DNA of 31,846 nucleotides from a virus. A model generated the notes under the pieces. The model was not told where the DNA came from, did no database searches, and saw only the letters and a list, made by a program, of their open reading frames with translations. The stretch is taken from IMG/VR virus record IMGVR_UViG_3300042467_000627, positions 1 to 31,846 of that record; one strand, given 5' to 3'. Position numbers and translations under genes: made by a program. Below are positions 1-6,818 of the stretch, piece by piece. Every line of letters begins with the position of its first letter. The first letter of the stretch is position 1.

Positions 1-9
1 AGCTTCAAA

Positions 10-25
10 TTTTAGACGTCTAAAA
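10..25. promoter_or_regulatory. 16-bp perfect palindrome, possible protein-binding site
   Basis: The sequence TTTTAGACGTCTAAAA reads the same on both strands. An imperfect echo, TTTTAGACTGTCC, starts near 1304 in the control region. A dyad like this fits a homodimeric repressor or activator site, but nothing in the window identifies the protein. It is not followed by a T-run typical of a terminator on the + strand. Confidence 0.35.
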
Positions 26-56
26 AATGGCGAGGCCCACGCACCGACTCGACGCA

Positions 57-68
57 ATGTTATAACAT
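57..68. promoter_or_regulatory. 12-bp palindrome ATGTTATAACAT (copy 1)
   Basis: Perfect palindrome. The core AATGTTATAACR occurs again at 1418-1429 and 1440-1451 in the divergent control region. It could be an operator for a phage regulator. Alternatively it could be an extended -10 promoter element (TGnTATAAC) readable on both strands. This copy lies just beyond the terminator of the leftward operon. Confidence 0.4.
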
Positions 69-87
69 CACAATAGAAACGACGGGC

Positions 88-115
88 ACAAAAAAGCCGC
101 TCAATCGAGCGGCTT
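88..115 (-). terminator. Rho-independent terminator of the leftward operon
   Basis: The stem AAGCCGCTC / GAGCGGCTT (94-102 with 107-115) closes a 4-base loop. On the minus strand it is followed by a run of T (88-95 read in reverse). It sits about 20 bases after the stop codon of the 57-aa leftward gene, so it most likely ends the leftward transcript. Confidence 0.85.
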
Positions 116-134
116 AGGGATTTTGTAGGTTTGG

Positions 135-308
135 CTAGGCCAGATAGTAGGCTAGATCTTCCAGATGGCGAATCATTTGCCATTCGCCGCCCATATCGTA
201 ATAGTCCATCACTAGGCGGTCAACGGATGTCCCCCAGCCGTCATAGACTACGCCACCCTGCCGGTCGTGCAGGGTCCATACCATTTCATTCAAAATTTCT
301 TGCAACAT
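135..308 (-). CDS. Small acidic protein of unknown function, 57 aa
   Basis: A short leftward gene reading MLQEILNEMVWTLHDR at the start and ending HLEDLAYYLA. A good SD site, GAGGA, lies seven bases before the ATG, and a rho-independent terminator follows the stop. The product is acidic and rich in aromatic residues (Trp, Tyr), with no membrane segment or signal peptide. I do not recognise a family. It is the last gene of a leftward operon of three, after the 263-aa and 22-aa genes. The good SD, the tidy ending and the amphipathic helix-like sequence make it a likely real gene, perhaps a small regulator or inhibitor, but no function can be read from it. Confidence 0.65.
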   Translation of the reverse strand: MLQEILNEMVWTLHDRQGGVVYDGWGTSVDRLVMDYYDMGGEWQMIRHLEDLAYYLA

Positions 309-326
309 TTCTATATCCTCGTGTTA

Positions 327-344
327 GCCCCGCCTAGGCGGGGC
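327..344. other. 18-bp perfect GC-rich palindrome between leftward genes
   Basis: GCCCCGCC-TA-GGCGGGGC folds into a very stable hairpin in the transcript. On the minus strand it lies after the 22-aa gene and immediately before the SD of the 57-aa gene, and no T-run follows. It may be a processing or mRNA-stabilising hairpin, or a weak terminator that splits the operon. The sequence between the preceding stop codon and the hairpin resembles that before the 88-115 terminator. Confidence 0.5.
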
Positions 345-360
345 GTGGTGGTTTTGTAGG

Positions 361-429
361 TTAGGCTAACTTTTCAACTAGCGCGGGAAGGATAAGCAAC
401 ATGGTAACGATTAGGTAAGGATGCATCAT
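361..429 (-). CDS. Possible 22-aa hydrophobic peptide
   Basis: The reading frame MMHPYLIVTMLLILPALVEK plus two residues starts inside the stop codon of the 263-aa gene (overlap ATGA on the minus strand). A G-rich SD-like GGGGG lies just before it. Nearly the whole peptide is one hydrophobic helix, so it would insert in the membrane. The overlap suggests translational coupling with the upstream gene. Such small peptides are easy to over-call. The tidy overlap and the shared 3' layout with the next gene argue for it, and the very short length argues against. Confidence 0.4.
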   Translation of the reverse strand: MMHPYLIVTMLLILPALVEKLA

Positions 430-1217
430 TTACCCCCCTTGCAAAACAAGTCCCGAGACTCAACGAGACATCTCGTCACAATCCCTACATTGCTATCCAG
501 CATAGTTGCCAGAATAGGCGCGAACTCAGCCCTAAAGCTCTCGTTCTTGAAAAGCTGATCAAGCAATATCTGGCAATGCTCACGCGGGCTAATGGGAGCT
601 TCACTATCGCCCGATACATTGGGACGCGCCACCTCGCCCTTGGCTGCAGCCTTTTGTGTCACTACGGGCTTTGCAGAGGCCGCTTTGGGGGGTTCTGGCG
701 TGGTGGGCTGGGCTGTTTCCACGATGGCGGGCGTGGTGGTGGTGGTGGTTGCGGGTGCGGGTGCCGCTGCTGGCTTGTCCGCGTGTTTCTTTTCGTACCA
801 GTTAGGATTGACTTTTCCATTGCCGTTTAGCGCAGTCCACGTTTTCGCCTTTCTCAGGCGGTCTGCATTCTTATCTGTTGGGAGTATCTGGTACTCTAGG
901 CAGGTTCGTATCACCCCGAGCCATGCCGCTATTCTTGCCTCCGCTCTTTTAGCTTCCACTTTGTCCTCCTCTCCGGGAATAGCATCATCGTCTTGCGGCC
1001 ACTCCAGCTCTTTGACTATCGGATAGAACAGCACGCGTTTTTCTTTCCACGCTTTATTATCACCAATGGGTATTTTATGTTGTCTTATGACGGGTTCCAG
1101 CACCAAGCGGGCGCTCTCAAGGCGCGTTTTAAGTTCGCTAACCATCTTTGAGTCGTTAGCATACGCCTCGAACGAACCCATAAAGGCGCCGTCTATTTTG
1201 TTCGTTTCATTGCTCAT
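426..1217 (-). CDS. Leftward protein of unknown function with Pro/Ala/Thr linker, 263 aa
   Basis: The only long leftward gene. The N-terminal 140 residues are mixed, helix-rich and charged, with several Trp. A low-complexity Pro/Ala/Thr/Lys linker with a run of Thr follows at about residues 150-200. The C-terminal 60 residues form a small helical domain starting near SPREHCQILLDQLF. The start at 1217 is preferred over the in-frame ATG at 1226: the SD GAGAG (1227-1231) lies nine bases before 1217 but abuts 1226. A promoter is visible at 1360-1389. The domain-linker-domain layout resembles small phage DNA-binding or replication accessory proteins, but I do not recognise the family. It is divergent from the structural operon, so a regulatory or early role is possible (inference). 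Confidence 0.75.
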   Translation of the reverse strand: MSNETNKIDGAFMGSFEAYANDSKMVSELKTRLESARLVLEPVIRQHKIPIGDNKAWKEKRVLFYPIVKELEWPQDDDAIPGEEDKVEAKRAEARIAAWLGVIRTCLEYQILPTDKNADRLRKAKTWTALNGNGKVNPNWYEKKHADKPAAAPAPATTTTTTPAIVETAQPTTPEPPKAASAKPVVTQKAAAKGEVARPNVSGDSEAPISPREHCQILLDQLFKNESFRAEFAPILATMLDSNVGIVTRCLVESRDLFCKGGK

Positions 1218-1359
1218 TGTCGTCATCTCTCATAAAAGCCCGGTGAACGCCACCGGTAACGTGGACATATAACAGCACAAAACCCCACACGAAGCAACAG
1301 CTATTTTTAGACTGTCCAATAAGTCGAAAGCATCCACATATAAGCCATATAATACTTAT

Positions 1360-1389
1360 ATTATACCATGTTCACAGCGATCAGCGCAA
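1360..1389 (-). promoter_or_regulatory. Sigma70-like promoter for the leftward operon
   Basis: Read on the minus strand: -35 TTGCGC (1389-1384), 18-base spacer, -10 TATAAT (1365-1360), the latter a perfect consensus. Predicted start near 1353, giving a leader of about 135 bases before the 263-aa gene. Confidence 0.5.
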
Positions 1390-1417
1390 GCTAAGTGACT
1401 GATTTATAAGGGGTTGT

Positions 1418-1455
1418 AATGTTATAACGTAATAAGCGTAATGTTATAACATAGC
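1418..1455. promoter_or_regulatory. Paired palindromes AATGTTATAAC, 22 bp apart
   Basis: AATGTTATAACGT (1418-1430) and AATGTTATAACAT (1440-1452) are repeated 22 bases apart, about two helical turns, so both lie on nearly the same face of the DNA. They sit between the leftward promoter (1360-1389) and the rightward promoter (1580-1608). A third copy is at 57-68. They are best read as operators for a dimeric phage regulator. The alternative is extended -10 elements (TGTTATAAC). Confidence 0.5.
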
Positions 1456-1484
1456 ATGGCGAAGCATGAGAAACTAGCTTAAAC

Positions 1485-1540
1485 GCGGCGAAGCCAAGCG
1501 AAGCCGCAAGCGTTGACCCACGGGGAGGGGAGAGCCCCGT
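1485..1540 (+). other. GC-rich stretch with two short hairpins
   Basis: GCGGC (1485-1489) pairs with GCCGC (1503-1507), and ACGGGG (1520-1525) pairs with CCCCGT (1535-1540). The 7-mer GCGAAGC recurs nearby. It may be a structured leader or a small RNA, but no known class is recognised. It is upstream of the proposed rightward start site. Confidence 0.3.
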
Positions 1541-1579
1541 TGTAGAGCGGGACTCCTACGGAATATATAGACTATGTTC

Positions 1580-1608
1580 TTGACTGTGATCCGCCAAAAT
1601 TTTCTAAG
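1580..1608 (+). promoter_or_regulatory. Candidate promoter of the structural operon
   Basis: TTGACT (1580-1585), 17-base spacer, TCTAAG (1603-1608). The -35 is good and the -10 is weak, which would fit a promoter needing an activator. It is the best sigma70-type match between the palindromes and terS. The start would be near 1615, leaving a leader of about 170 bases. Confidence 0.35.
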
Positions 1609-1787
1609 AATTACGAAAAGTAACAATGCTTTAATTTTTATAAAAATTTTCCCCCGCTAATTAGTATCGACTCGACGTACCCCCTCTTTTCCTTTTTTCT
1701 CAGCTTGGGTCCCCTCTACCTCCCCTTGCGCTATTGTTTCCACTATGCTACTTTCTTGTTTCTGGTCCTTTGGCCTGCTGAAAATTT

Positions 1788-2333
1788 ATGGAAGATTTTT
1801 TTCTTTTAGACGATATCGCTGAGGCAGATGCTGGTCTGCTGTCGTTTCCGCTTGTGCTGGAGTTTGAAGGCTCTGTGCCCAATGCCGCTCTATTTTTGAA
1901 GAATGAGCCTAACCGCCCACTGAAGAAAGAAGAGAAGGAGTGGGTGCGAGAAGCCGTAAAAAACCCCACCAACCAAGAGATCATCAACGCTCCGCCCTCT
2001 GCCCCCGCCCTCCGTGCGTTAGAAAAGCAACTTGAAAACTACAGCGGCACCATGCCGGTCACAAAGGAGCAGTGGCAGAACTATGTGATGAAGCAGTATT
2101 TTCTGCAGTCACGCGACCCCGACCCAAAAGTTTCCAAGCCAGCGCTGGATGCCATAGCCAAGACAAATTTAGTAGGGCTTCACAATGATGTGCAAGAGAT
2201 CAACATCAACACAAAAAGTACGATAGAGCTCGAAGCCACCCTCGCACAAAAGCTGCAGCAAATCCTGAGCAAAAAAGTAAACAACGAAAACGAAGATGAA
2301 GTGATAGAGGCGGAGTGGAGCGAAGCAGAGTGA
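1788..2333 (+). CDS. Probable terminase small subunit (TerS), 181 aa
   Basis: This is the probable DNA-recognition subunit of the packaging motor. The call rests mainly on position (first gene of the late operon, overlapping terL) and on size. The middle contains DPDPKVSKPALDAIAK, a motif style I associate with phage small terminases, followed by a helical, coiled-coil-prone C-terminus (about 125-175) that would suit ring oligomerisation and TerL binding. The acidic tail overlaps the terL start. The only ATG near the start is at 1788, just after an in-frame TGA at 1779. No SD is visible upstream; the leader is pyrimidine-rich instead, which is odd for this genome. No clear helix-turn-helix was identified by eye. 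Confidence 0.6.
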   Translation: MEDFFLLDDIAEADAGLLSFPLVLEFEGSVPNAALFLKNEPNRPLKKEEKEWVREAVKNPTNQEIINAPPSAPALRALEKQLENYSGTMPVTKEQWQNYVMKQYFLQSRDPDPKVSKPALDAIAKTNLVGLHNDVQEININTKSTIELEATLAQKLQQILSKKVNNENEDEVIEAEWSEAE

Positions 2334-3841
2334 ACGAAGAAGACATCACAAAAGCGTTGGCGCTAGCCTCTCCAAAGGAAAAAACAGAACTCCTCACACT
2401 GCTGGATGAGCTCGAAAAGCGTAAAACCCGCGAAGAGGCACAAGAAGACTTTTTAGCGTTCGTTAGAACGCAGTGGCCTGACTTTATTAGTGGCTCACAT
2501 CACAGGCGCATTGCCAAACTCTTCGAGGACGTAGCGGCAGGTAGAAAGAAGCGCATAATAATAAACCTCGCTCCTCGACACACAAAATCGGAGTTTGCAT
2601 CGTATCTGTTCCCGGCATGGTTCCTCGGCAAGCACCCCAAGAAGAAGGTCATGCAGGTGTCGAATACGGGGGAGTTGGCTGAGGGCTTTGGTCGTAAGGT
2701 GCGAAATCTATTTGAGACGGAAGAGTTTAGAAGTATTTTTCCTGACGTAGAGCTACGCGCCGACTCCAAGGCGGCAGGGCGATGGAATACCAATCACGGA
2801 GGTGACTATTATGCTACGGGTGTGGGTGCAGCTCTGGCTGGCCGTGGTGCTGATCTATGTATTATCGACGACCCTCACACAGAATCAGAAGCGGTCTCGG
2901 CAGCTTTTAACCCCGGAATATATGATAAGGTCTATGAGTGGTTCACTACGGGACCCCGCCAGCGACTCCAGCCGGGAGGAGCCATAATCATCGTCCAAAC
3001 ACGATGGTCCCTCAGAGACTTGACGGGGCAGATCATCGACCATGCTGCCAAAGATGCAAAAGCCGATCAGTGGGAGGTGTTTGAGTTCCCCGCCATTCTC
3101 CCGAGTGGCAACCCACTGTGGCCTGAGTTTTGGAAAATTGAAGAGTTAGAGGCTACCCGAGCGACGATCAACAATGCAGGGAAGTGGAACGCTCAGTACC
3201 AACAAAACCCTACGTCAGACGAGAGTGCCATAATAAAACGTGCGGACTGGCAGATATGGACAAAAGACAAACCACCGCCGATGGACTACCTCATCATGGC
3301 GATGGACACTGCATTTGAAGCGAAGAAGAGCGCCGACTACAGCGCAGCCGTTATCTTTGGGGTGTGGACAAACGATGAAGATGGTGGACAGCCTAACCTC
3401 ATGCTGTTGGAGGCTTGGAGAGATAAGCTAGAGTTCCCGGAGTTAAAGCAGAAAGCGAAGGAGTTGTACAAGGAGTGGGAGCCGGACAGTGTGATTATCG
3501 AAAAGAAGGCATCCGGGGCTCCGCTGATATATGAGCTGAGAAGGATGGGCATCCCCGTGCAGGAGTACACACCGAGTCGAGGGAATGATAAGATAACGAG
3601 ACTGAACGCGATTGCAGACATTTTCGCTTCAGGTAAGGTCTGGGCTCCAGATAGGCGATGGGCAGATGAGTTGATAGAAGAGGTCGCGTCGTTTCCCGCA
3701 GGGCGGTATGATGACTTCGTAGACTGCACCAGCTTAGCATTAGCACGGTTTCGTGCGGGTGGTTTTATAGGTACAGCCAATGACCAAAGTGAGGAGGAGT
3801 ACAATGGTGGTTTTTATCGGCGTAGAGCCGCGTATTATTAA
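2330..3841 (+). CDS. terL: Terminase large subunit (TerL), 503 aa
   Basis: ATP-driven DNA packaging motor and nuclease acting at the portal. The N-terminal ATPase domain carries a Walker A-like LAPRHTKSE (about residues 80-88) and Walker B LCIIDDPH (about 176-183). The C-terminal RNase H-like nuclease domain shows acidic positions in MAMDTAF (D near 326), IIEKKASG (E near 391) and DDFVDC (D near 461-462). Walker A has Thr where Gly is usual before Lys-Ser. I chose GTG at 2330 because it overlaps the terS stop as GTGA and has SD GGAG nine bases upstream. An in-frame GTG at 2315 is possible and adds five residues. The C-terminal part fits the TIGR01630-type phage terminase family. Confidence 0.95.
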   Translation: MNEEDITKALALASPKEKTELLTLLDELEKRKTREEAQEDFLAFVRTQWPDFISGSHHRRIAKLFEDVAAGRKKRIIINLAPRHTKSEFASYLFPAWFLGKHPKKKVMQVSNTGELAEGFGRKVRNLFETEEFRSIFPDVELRADSKAAGRWNTNHGGDYYATGVGAALAGRGADLCIIDDPHTESEAVSAAFNPGIYDKVYEWFTTGPRQRLQPGGAIIIVQTRWSLRDLTGQIIDHAAKDAKADQWEVFEFPAILPSGNPLWPEFWKIEELEATRATINNAGKWNAQYQQNPTSDESAIIKRADWQIWTKDKPPPMDYLIMAMDTAFEAKKSADYSAAVIFGVWTNDEDGGQPNLMLLEAWRDKLEFPELKQKAKELYKEWEPDSVIIEKKASGAPLIYELRRMGIPVQEYTPSRGNDKITRLNAIADIFASGKVWAPDRRWADELIEEVASFPAGRYDDFVDCTSLALARFRAGGFIGTANDQSEEEYNGGFYRRRAAYY

Positions 3842-3853
3842 GGAGGAGAGATT

Positions 3854-4297
3854 ATGGTAGCCGGTATAGTGGAAGCGATGGCGGGGCAGGTAGAAAGAGC
3901 GCTTAAACAACAAGAGGAAATAAGCACTATGCTAAAAGGACCAACGAAACCGCTCTGGCAAAATGAGAAGATGGGGTTAAAGCCAGAACAATACAACGCA
4001 TGGGAGAAGTACATTAAAGAAGAGTACACCGATGCAGAGAACGAATTAGTAAAAGAAACAGAAAAAAGAGAAAGCGCAGAGAAAAAAGCAAATGACTACC
4101 AAATAGGCGGGTCACACTACAAAGACAAGCGAGTGCAGCCGTGGGATGTGATCGACACTCTGCCTCATGCACAGGCTATCGGCTTTTACAAGGGCAATGC
4201 GATCAAGTATATAATGCGGGCTGGAGATAAAGGCCCAGCAAAGGAAGACTACGAAAAGGCCAAACATTATCTTGAGAAGCTCCTCGAAATTTTATAG
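3854..4297 (+). CDS. DUF3310 domain protein, possible nucleotide kinase (T7 gp1.7-related)
   Basis: The C-terminal half (about residues 82-145) carries the DUF3310 signature: YQIGGSHYKDKRVQPWDVI, then IGFYKGNAIKYIMRAGDK and a final helix. The domain also occurs in T7 gp1.7, a dTMP/dGMP kinase, so nucleotide phosphorylation is a plausible role, but the family is diverse. The N-terminal 80 residues are a highly charged, Glu/Lys-rich helix that may be a coiled coil. A strong SD (AGGAGGAGA) precedes the ATG. A nucleotide-metabolism domain between terL and portal is an unusual position; it may be a passenger gene, or the helix may tether it to head assembly (inference). Confidence 0.8.
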   Translation: MVAGIVEAMAGQVERALKQQEEISTMLKGPTKPLWQNEKMGLKPEQYNAWEKYIKEEYTDAENELVKETEKRESAEKKANDYQIGGSHYKDKRVQPWDVIDTLPHAQAIGFYKGNAIKYIMRAGDKGPAKEDYEKAKHYLEKLLEIL

Positions 4298-4307
4298 GAC
4301 ACACCAC

Positions 4308-6818
4308 ATGGCAATCGAAAGAACACCGCAACCCGGGCTGTTAGGCGCATATCTTGAGAAGCAGGGGGATATAAATAACCCACTGCAGCAGGACGATCAA
4401 GACGAGCCTATTGAGATTGTCATTGGCCCTGAAGACGGCGAAACGCTATTTGAGATCGAGGTAACTGAGGAGGAAGCGCCTAGCTTTGAAGCGAATCTTG
4501 CTGAGTTTATTGACGACTCTGAGCTTGAAGCGATATCCAGTGATTTGCTGGACGATTTCGATAACGACAAGAATGCGCGTAAAGAGTGGGAAAGGACCTA
4601 CATTGATGGTCTGGATTTGTTGGGGCTCTCCATAGAAGAGAGGACTGAGCCGTGGGACGGTGCCTGTGGTGTATATCATCCCATGCTGACGGAAGCAGCG
4701 ATCAAGTTCCAGTCGGAGATGATTTCGGAGACTTTCCCGGCACAAGGCCCTGTCAAAGCGCGGTTGGTGGGTAAAGCTGACAGAGAGACAGAAGAAGCCG
4801 CAGCACGAGTGGTAGCCGATATGAACTACCAACTCACAGAGAAAATGCCTGAGTTTCGTACCGAGCATGAGAAGATGCTGTGGAGCCTTGCGCTGGCAGG
4901 CGCTGCCTTTAAGAAGGTGTATTTCGACCCCACACTCAACCGCCAGACCTCAGTCTTTGTACCCGCAGAGGACATCTATATTCCTTATGGAGCGTCCAGT
5001 GTTGCTACATCGGAGAGGATTACGCACTCCATGCGTAAGACCAAGAATGAGGTCAAGAAGCTACAGTATGCTGGGTTCTACAGAGACGTGGACTTGGGTG
5101 AGCCGACCAAGCAGATTGATGAGATACAGAAGAGAAAGGACGATGACTCTGGGTTCTCCTCCTCTTATGATGATCGGTTCAACATTCTTGAGATGCAGGT
5201 CGAGCTCGACTTGCCGGGGTTTGAGGATACCGATGAAGAAGGGGAGTCTACAGGCATTGCCCTGCCATACGTTATAACGCTCGAAAAGTCCTCTGGCACC
5301 GTGTTGGCTATCAGAAGGAATTGGGACGAGTATGACGACTTCAAAAACCCAAGACAGCACATCGTACAGTACAACTACATCACGGGGTTCGGTGCTTACG
5401 GTTACGGTCTGATTCATCTTATCGGTGGCTTTGCTAAGTCAGCTACCAGCATCGTAAGACAGCTTGTAGATGCAGGCACGTTGTCCAATCTTCCCGGTGG
5501 GTTGAAGACTAACGGTATGAGAATCAAGGGAGACGACACTCCTATCATGCCGGGTGAATGGAGAGATGTAGACGTAGCGAGCGGCACTGTCAGAGATAAC
5601 ATCATGCCGCTCCCCTATAAGGAGCCCAGTGCGACGCTGTTCCAACTCCTGCAGAATGTGGTGGATGAAGGACGCAGGCTGGCGGCGGTAGCCGATGTAA
5701 AGTTTGACTCCATGAATGGTGAGGCCCCTGTGGGCACCACGTTGGCAATTCTTGAGCGCACCATGAAGGTCATGAGTGCAGTACAGGCGCGGGTCCATGC
5801 GTCCATGTCTCAGGAGTTCAAACTTATCGCGGCCCTCATACGCGACTACACTGCACCTGACTATAGCTACGTCCCAGACAGTAAATCCGAGCCCAGTGCG
5901 AAAAAGTCAGACTACGAGCAGACGGACATCATCCCCGTCAGTGATCCAAATGCCACAACGATGGCACAGAGGATTTTGCAGTATCAGGCAGCGATTCAGT
6001 TGGCACAGCAGGCTCCACAAATCTATAACCTTTCAATGCTGCATCGGCAGATGCTTGAGGTCATGGGTGTCAAGGATGCCGATAAGATTGTAGAAACGGA
6101 AGATGACCTACTGCCAACAGACCCTGTTACAGAGAATATGGACGTTCTCAACATGAAACCTGTGAAGGCATTCTACGAACAAGACCACGAAGCGCATATT
6201 CAGGTCCACCAAGCCTTTATGCAAGACCCGAATGTAGCGCAGATTATGGGGCAAAACCAGAACGCTCAAGCCATTATGCAGGCAGGACAGGCGCACTTGG
6301 CGCAGCATCTTGGCTTTGCCTATAGAAAGAGAATTGAAGCCCAGTTGGGTGTTCCTCTGCCTCCTCCTGACCAAAAGATGTCCCCAGAAATGGAAGCTCA
6401 CGTCTCTGGATTGTTGGCGCAAGCGGCTCTTCAGGTACAGCAGCAGTCTCAGATTGAAGCACAGGCGGCACAGGCACAACAAGCGGCTCAGGACCCGATT
6501 GTACAGCGGCAAATGATGGAGATGCAGCTAAAACAGCAAGAATTGCAGGCCAAAGTACAGATCGAAATGGCTAAAATTCAGACGCAAAAGGAGATTGCGG
6601 AGCTTGATAATCAGACGAAAATCCAGCTTCAACAGCAAAAAGACGGTGCTGAAGGCGTAAAACTTGGCTTTAACGCAGCAAAAGAATACATCTTCAAGGA
6701 AGACGAGCGGGTACAAGGAGGTATGGCTAAGCAAGAGGATCGCGCACACTCAAGCGCAGAAAAGGACAAGGACCGAGCGTTCAACGCGATGCAAAAACAG
6801 GAGAAGGTAAATGACTGA
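4308..6818 (+). CDS. Portal protein, 836 aa
   Basis: The dodecameric ring at the head vertex through which DNA enters and leaves. Identified by position after terL, by large size and by portal-like features: an acidic N-terminus, YHPMLTEAAIKFQSEMISE near residue 120, a long alpha/beta body and a late region with VGTTLAILERTMKVMSAVQ, typical of large (P22-like) portals. The last 200 residues are Gln/Ala-rich and coiled-coil forming (from about 640), recalling the C-terminal barrel of P22-type portals. ATG at 4308 with AGGA upstream is preferred over a TTG 36 bases earlier, which overlaps the previous gene. The end overlaps the next gene by eight bases. It is longer than P22 gp1 (725 aa), mainly in the C-terminal coil. 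Confidence 0.88.
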   Translation: MAIERTPQPGLLGAYLEKQGDINNPLQQDDQDEPIEIVIGPEDGETLFEIEVTEEEAPSFEANLAEFIDDSELEAISSDLLDDFDNDKNARKEWERTYIDGLDLLGLSIEERTEPWDGACGVYHPMLTEAAIKFQSEMISETFPAQGPVKARLVGKADRETEEAAARVVADMNYQLTEKMPEFRTEHEKMLWSLALAGAAFKKVYFDPTLNRQTSVFVPAEDIYIPYGASSVATSERITHSMRKTKNEVKKLQYAGFYRDVDLGEPTKQIDEIQKRKDDDSGFSSSYDDRFNILEMQVELDLPGFEDTDEEGESTGIALPYVITLEKSSGTVLAIRRNWDEYDDFKNPRQHIVQYNYITGFGAYGYGLIHLIGGFAKSATSIVRQLVDAGTLSNLPGGLKTNGMRIKGDDTPIMPGEWRDVDVASGTVRDNIMPLPYKEPSATLFQLLQNVVDEGRRLAAVADVKFDSMNGEAPVGTTLAILERTMKVMSAVQARVHASMSQEFKLIAALIRDYTAPDYSYVPDSKSEPSAKKSDYEQTDIIPVSDPNATTMAQRILQYQAAIQLAQQAPQIYNLSMLHRQMLEVMGVKDADKIVETEDDLLPTDPVTENMDVLNMKPVKAFYEQDHEAHIQVHQAFMQDPNVAQIMGQNQNAQAIMQAGQAHLAQHLGFAYRKRIEAQLGVPLPPPDQKMSPEMEAHVSGLLAQAALQVQQQSQIEAQAAQAQQAAQDPIVQRQMMEMQLKQQELQAKVQIEMAKIQTQKEIAELDNQTKIQLQQQKDGAEGVKLGFNAAKEYIFKEDERVQGGMAKQEDRAHSSAEKDKDRAFNAMQKQEKVND

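Larger units (their letters stand above)
1..134. other. Left-edge non-coding stretch with palindromes
   Basis: No gene is supported here. The stretch holds a 16-base perfect palindrome (10-25), one copy of a 12-base palindrome that recurs upstream of the structural operon (57-68), and the terminator of the leftward operon (88-115). The 10-mer CGACTCGACG at 45-54 recurs at 1668-1677, just before the structural genes. Confidence 0.6.
1227..1787. other. Divergent intergenic control region, 560 bases
   Basis: No gene is supported. From left to right the region contains the leader and promoter of the leftward operon; paired 12-base palindromes (1418-1451); a GC-rich stretch with repeated GCGAAGC and short hairpins (1485-1540); a candidate rightward promoter (1580-1608); the AT palindrome AATTTTTATAAAAATT (1633-1648); and a C/T-rich tract (about 1650-1770) before terS. 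The length and density of signals are unusual in a genome with mostly overlapping genes. A packaging signal (pac or cos) or a replication origin could also lie here. Confidence 0.7.

Noticed and set aside
131-337. Rightward 68-codon frame
   Set aside because: Antisense to the 57-aa leftward gene and its hairpin; no SD and an unstructured Arg/Pro-rich product.
576-1026. Two rightward open frames opposite the 263-aa gene
   Set aside because: They are antisense to a gene with SD, promoter and terminator. The Gly/Cys/Val-rich translation is the mirror of the Pro/Ala/Thr linker.
1460-1560. Possible tRNA in the GC-rich leader
   Set aside because: No acceptor-stem pairing, no T-loop GTTCRA and no CCA-end pattern could be fitted.
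3337-3804. 155-codon leftward frame within terL
   Set aside because: It overlaps the conserved nuclease domain of terL and has no start signal or recognisable product.
4272-4307. Earlier TTG start for the portal gene
   Set aside because: It would overlap the previous gene by 26 bases without an SD; ATG at 4308 has AGGA at a good distance.
5270-5279. CGTTATAACG inside the portal gene, resembling the control-region palindromes
   Set aside because: It lacks the flanking AATG/AT bases and lies within a conserved coding region; a chance match is likely.
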